A stretch of DNA of 6,629 nucleotides from Bacillota bacterium. Lineage in GTDB: Bacteria > Bacillota > Clostridia > Christensenellales > UMGS416. The notes beneath the pieces were generated by a model. The model was not told the origin of the DNA. It did not search any database and worked only from the letters and a program-made list of their open reading frames with translations. The position numbers were made by a program, and so were the translations under genes. Every line of letters starts with the position of its first letter. Within the stretch, counting starts at the first letter, position 1. Where the stretch lies: assembly GCA_023409755.1 (NCBI GenBank), contig JAEYRA010000065.1:1-6629 (forward strand), in the 5' to 3' direction. Shown here piece after piece: positions 5,761 through 6,629 of the stretch.

Positions 5761-6357
5761 GTGATGACGTACCGCAAAGGATGGACCATATTACTGTTGC
5801 TGTTATGCCTGTTGGTACCGTTGGCAGCTGGATGCTCGGCGCTGCCGGATCAGGTGCAGCGCTCCGGCGATGGCACACTGCTGTACACCGAGGGTACCAA
5901 CACATGGTCTTGGGCGCAAGCAAAGGGCGTGGCCACCATTGGGCTCAACGACACCGCATTTGCCACGGTGAAAGGGCGCGAGGCCACCGTCACGCTTGGT
6001 GACAAGCGCGTGGCTCATGTCACGCTCGACCAGGACAACGCGCCGGTAAGCGTCTCCGCCAACTGGGGCGTGGAGCTGTCGGCCTCGGATTATACCCTCA
6101 TGACCCAGGCTTTCCAGTTTCACAAGCTGGCGGGTGGGGTGAAGGCGACGATTCCTTGGGTCGGCGCCATTGTGCTGCTGGTGATCACGCTCTTGTTCGT
6201 GCTGGCAGCCGTGTTTGCAGGTTCATTGGTGGACTGGGCAAAGATGAATGGCTTGTTCAGTAGCTTTAACACCGGTCGGATGTTGTTTTTGTTCCGTGCT
6301 CTCGCTCTTTTGCTTGCAGCGTTGTTCTTCATTTTGTTGTTGGCAACGTTGTTCTAG
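5761..6357 (+). CDS. Unrecognised lipoprotein-like membrane protein with two C-terminal helices
   Basis: 198 residues from GTG 5761-5763, which lies 8 nt after AGGAGGG (5746-5752); the next codon is ATG (5764), 11 nt away, and is the alternative start. The N-terminus is a signal sequence (RKGW, then a Leu-rich core) ending in AAGC with Cys25, a plausible lipobox although position -3 is Ala rather than Leu. Residues 26-131 form a polar, beta-rich-looking region with 'VATIGLNDTAFATVKGREA' that should be outside the cell. Two strong hydrophobic helices follow, about 132-154 and 175-197, and the protein ends directly after the second. I do not recognise a family. A good terminator follows 10 nt after the stop, so it is probably a single-gene unit. 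Confidence 0.85.
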   Translation: MMTYRKGWTILLLLLCLLVPLAAGCSALPDQVQRSGDGTLLYTEGTNTWSWAQAKGVATIGLNDTAFATVKGREATVTLGDKRVAHVTLDQDNAPVSVSANWGVELSASDYTLMTQAFQFHKLAGGVKATIPWVGAIVLLVITLLFVLAAVFAGSLVDWAKMNGLFSSFNTGRMLFLFRALALLLAALFFILLLATLF

Positions 6358-6367
6358 ACACCAACTC

Positions 6368-6400
6368 AAAAGAGTCCTCCGTCATGGGGGACTCTTTTTT
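6368..6400 (+). terminator. Intrinsic terminator of the 5761-6357 gene
   Basis: AAAAGAGTCCTCC (6368-6380) pairs with GGGGGACTCTTTT (6386-6398), 13 bp with one G-U pair and a 5-nt loop (GTCAT), and runs into a stretch of T up to 6400. It insulates the membrane-protein gene from the rRNA promoters that follow. The A-run on the left would also give a U-tail on the minus strand, but no gene arrives from that side within the window. Confidence 0.92.
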
Positions 6401-6423
6401 GTCGAAATATGCGGATTTTGTTC

Positions 6424-6452
6424 TTGACACCAGCCTCCGAACCGTGTAATAT
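6424..6452 (+). promoter_or_regulatory. rRNA operon promoter P1
   Basis: TTGACA (6424-6429), a perfect -35, is followed after 17 nt by TAATAT (6447-6452), a 4 of 6 match to the -10 consensus. AT-rich sequence lies upstream (6401-6423). It is the distal member of a tandem pair 97 nt apart, the arrangement usual for rrn operons of Bacillota. Its transcript would start near 6459, at the left arm of the hairpin 6457-6479. Confidence 0.75.
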
Positions 6453-6456
6453 AACC

Positions 6457-6479
6457 CCTTGCCGGCCGAACCGGCGAGG
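6457..6479 (+). other. GC-rich hairpin at the P1 start region
   Basis: CCTTGCCGG (6457-6465) and CCGGCGAGG (6471-6479) pair over 9 bp with one G-U pair around the loop CCGAA. There is no T-tract behind it, so it is not a terminator. It lies where P1 transcription should begin, so it may act as DNA structure, as a protein site or as the 5' end structure of the P1 transcript. Confidence 0.5.
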
Positions 6480-6520
6480 CCAACTGACAGAGACTGACAA
6501 ATGAAATAATCAAATGTCGG

Positions 6521-6549
6521 TTGACAAACAGCGGTTGGGACGGTATAAT
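6521..6549 (+). promoter_or_regulatory. rRNA operon promoter P2 (perfect sigma-A consensus)
   Basis: TTGACA (6521-6526), 17-nt spacer, TATAAT (6544-6549): both hexamers are perfect. An A/T-rich stretch just upstream (6498-6516, AAATGAAATAATCAAATG) resembles an UP element. The start of transcription should fall around 6555-6558. Such strength, together with the leader that follows, marks this as the main rrn promoter. Confidence 0.92.
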
Positions 6550-6555
6550 ACAAAA

Positions 6556-6629
6556 CTGTCGCCCGTGCGACAAGGCGCACCTTGAAAACCGAATAGAGCA
6601 AGAAGAGTGAGAAAGACAAACGCGATTCA
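6556..6629 (+). other. rRNA leader region with boxA-like element and alternative stems (16S expected beyond right edge)
   Basis: The element CACCTTGAAAACCGAATAGA (6578-6597) is of the kind found in Bacillota rRNA leaders and 16S-23S spacers, where a CTTTGAAAAC-like sequence serves as boxA in rRNA antitermination. In front of it three overlapping stems are possible: GTCGC/GCGAC (6558-6562/6567-6571), GTGCG/CGCAC (6565-6569/6576-6580) and CAAGG/CCTTG (6571-6575/6580-6584); they exclude one another. The window ends in purine-rich leader sequence before any mature 16S sequence such as 'GTTTGATCCTGGCTCAG'. The identification as an rrn leader is inferred from promoters plus this element. Confidence 0.75.

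Noticed and set aside
6484..6511. A third promoter using CTGACA as -35 between P1 and P2.
   Set aside because: The sequence 17 nt downstream (TAATCA) is a poor -10 and no extended -10 is present.
6329..6619. Minus-strand ORF of 96 codons across the rRNA promoter region.
   Set aside because: It runs antisense through a clear terminator, two consensus promoters and the leader; it is open by chance.
1..6629. CRISPR array, insertion sequence or prophage attachment site.
   Set aside because: No regularly spaced direct repeats, transposase-like frames or integrase genes with flanking repeats were seen.

Overview
The window looks like chromosomal DNA of a fairly GC-rich member of the Clostridia (Bacillota). 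The signs are strong AGGAGG-type ribosome binding sites, consensus sigma-A promoters, a short lipoprotein signal of Gram-positive style, a Bacillus/Clostridia-type rRNA operon promoter region with tandem promoters and a 'CTTGAAAAC' leader element, and a radical-SAM/DUF4130 pair that is common in this group. A gut Oscillospiraceae-like genome would fit, but this is inference; no 16S sequence lies inside the window.

Layout. (1) 1-335, plus strand: the C-terminal end of a mannitol-1-phosphate 5-dehydrogenase-like protein, cut by the left edge. A strong hairpin at 378-402 can serve as terminator for it and for the convergent operon. (2) 421-3203, minus strand: a four-gene operon read from 3203 down to 421. 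It encodes a lipoprotein amino-acid-binding protein, a UUCG-capped hairpin, an ABC permease, an ABC ATPase and a small two-helix membrane protein. A near-consensus promoter (TTGACT-17-TATACT, extended -10) drives it, and an ARG-box-like palindrome lies just upstream. The set therefore looks like an arginine/basic amino-acid importer under ArgR/AhrC control. (3) 3473-5532, minus strand: a two-gene operon of a radical SAM protein (putative DNA modification/repair, TIGR03916 type) and a TIGR03915/DUF4130 protein. This pair has no established biochemical function. The radical SAM protein has a helix-hairpin-helix segment and a C-terminal QLSLF peptide matching the bacterial sliding-clamp-binding consensus. 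A LexA/DinR-like half-palindrome overlaps its likely promoter. Together these point to a DNA repair role. (4) 5761-6357, plus strand: an unrecognised lipoprotein/membrane protein followed by a good intrinsic terminator. (5) 6401-6629, plus strand: two tandem sigma-A promoters and a structured leader with a boxA-like element, typical of the region just upstream of a 16S rRNA gene, which should begin beyond the right edge.

How the parts work together. The importer proteins form one complex: the lipoprotein captures the amino acid, the permease (probably a homodimer, since there is one permease gene) moves it, and the ATPase powers transport. The role of the fourth protein is unknown. The radical SAM and DUF4130 proteins are translated from closely packed reading frames and probably act together on DNA. 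The most interesting part of the window is this repair-like operon with its clamp motif and possible SOS control.
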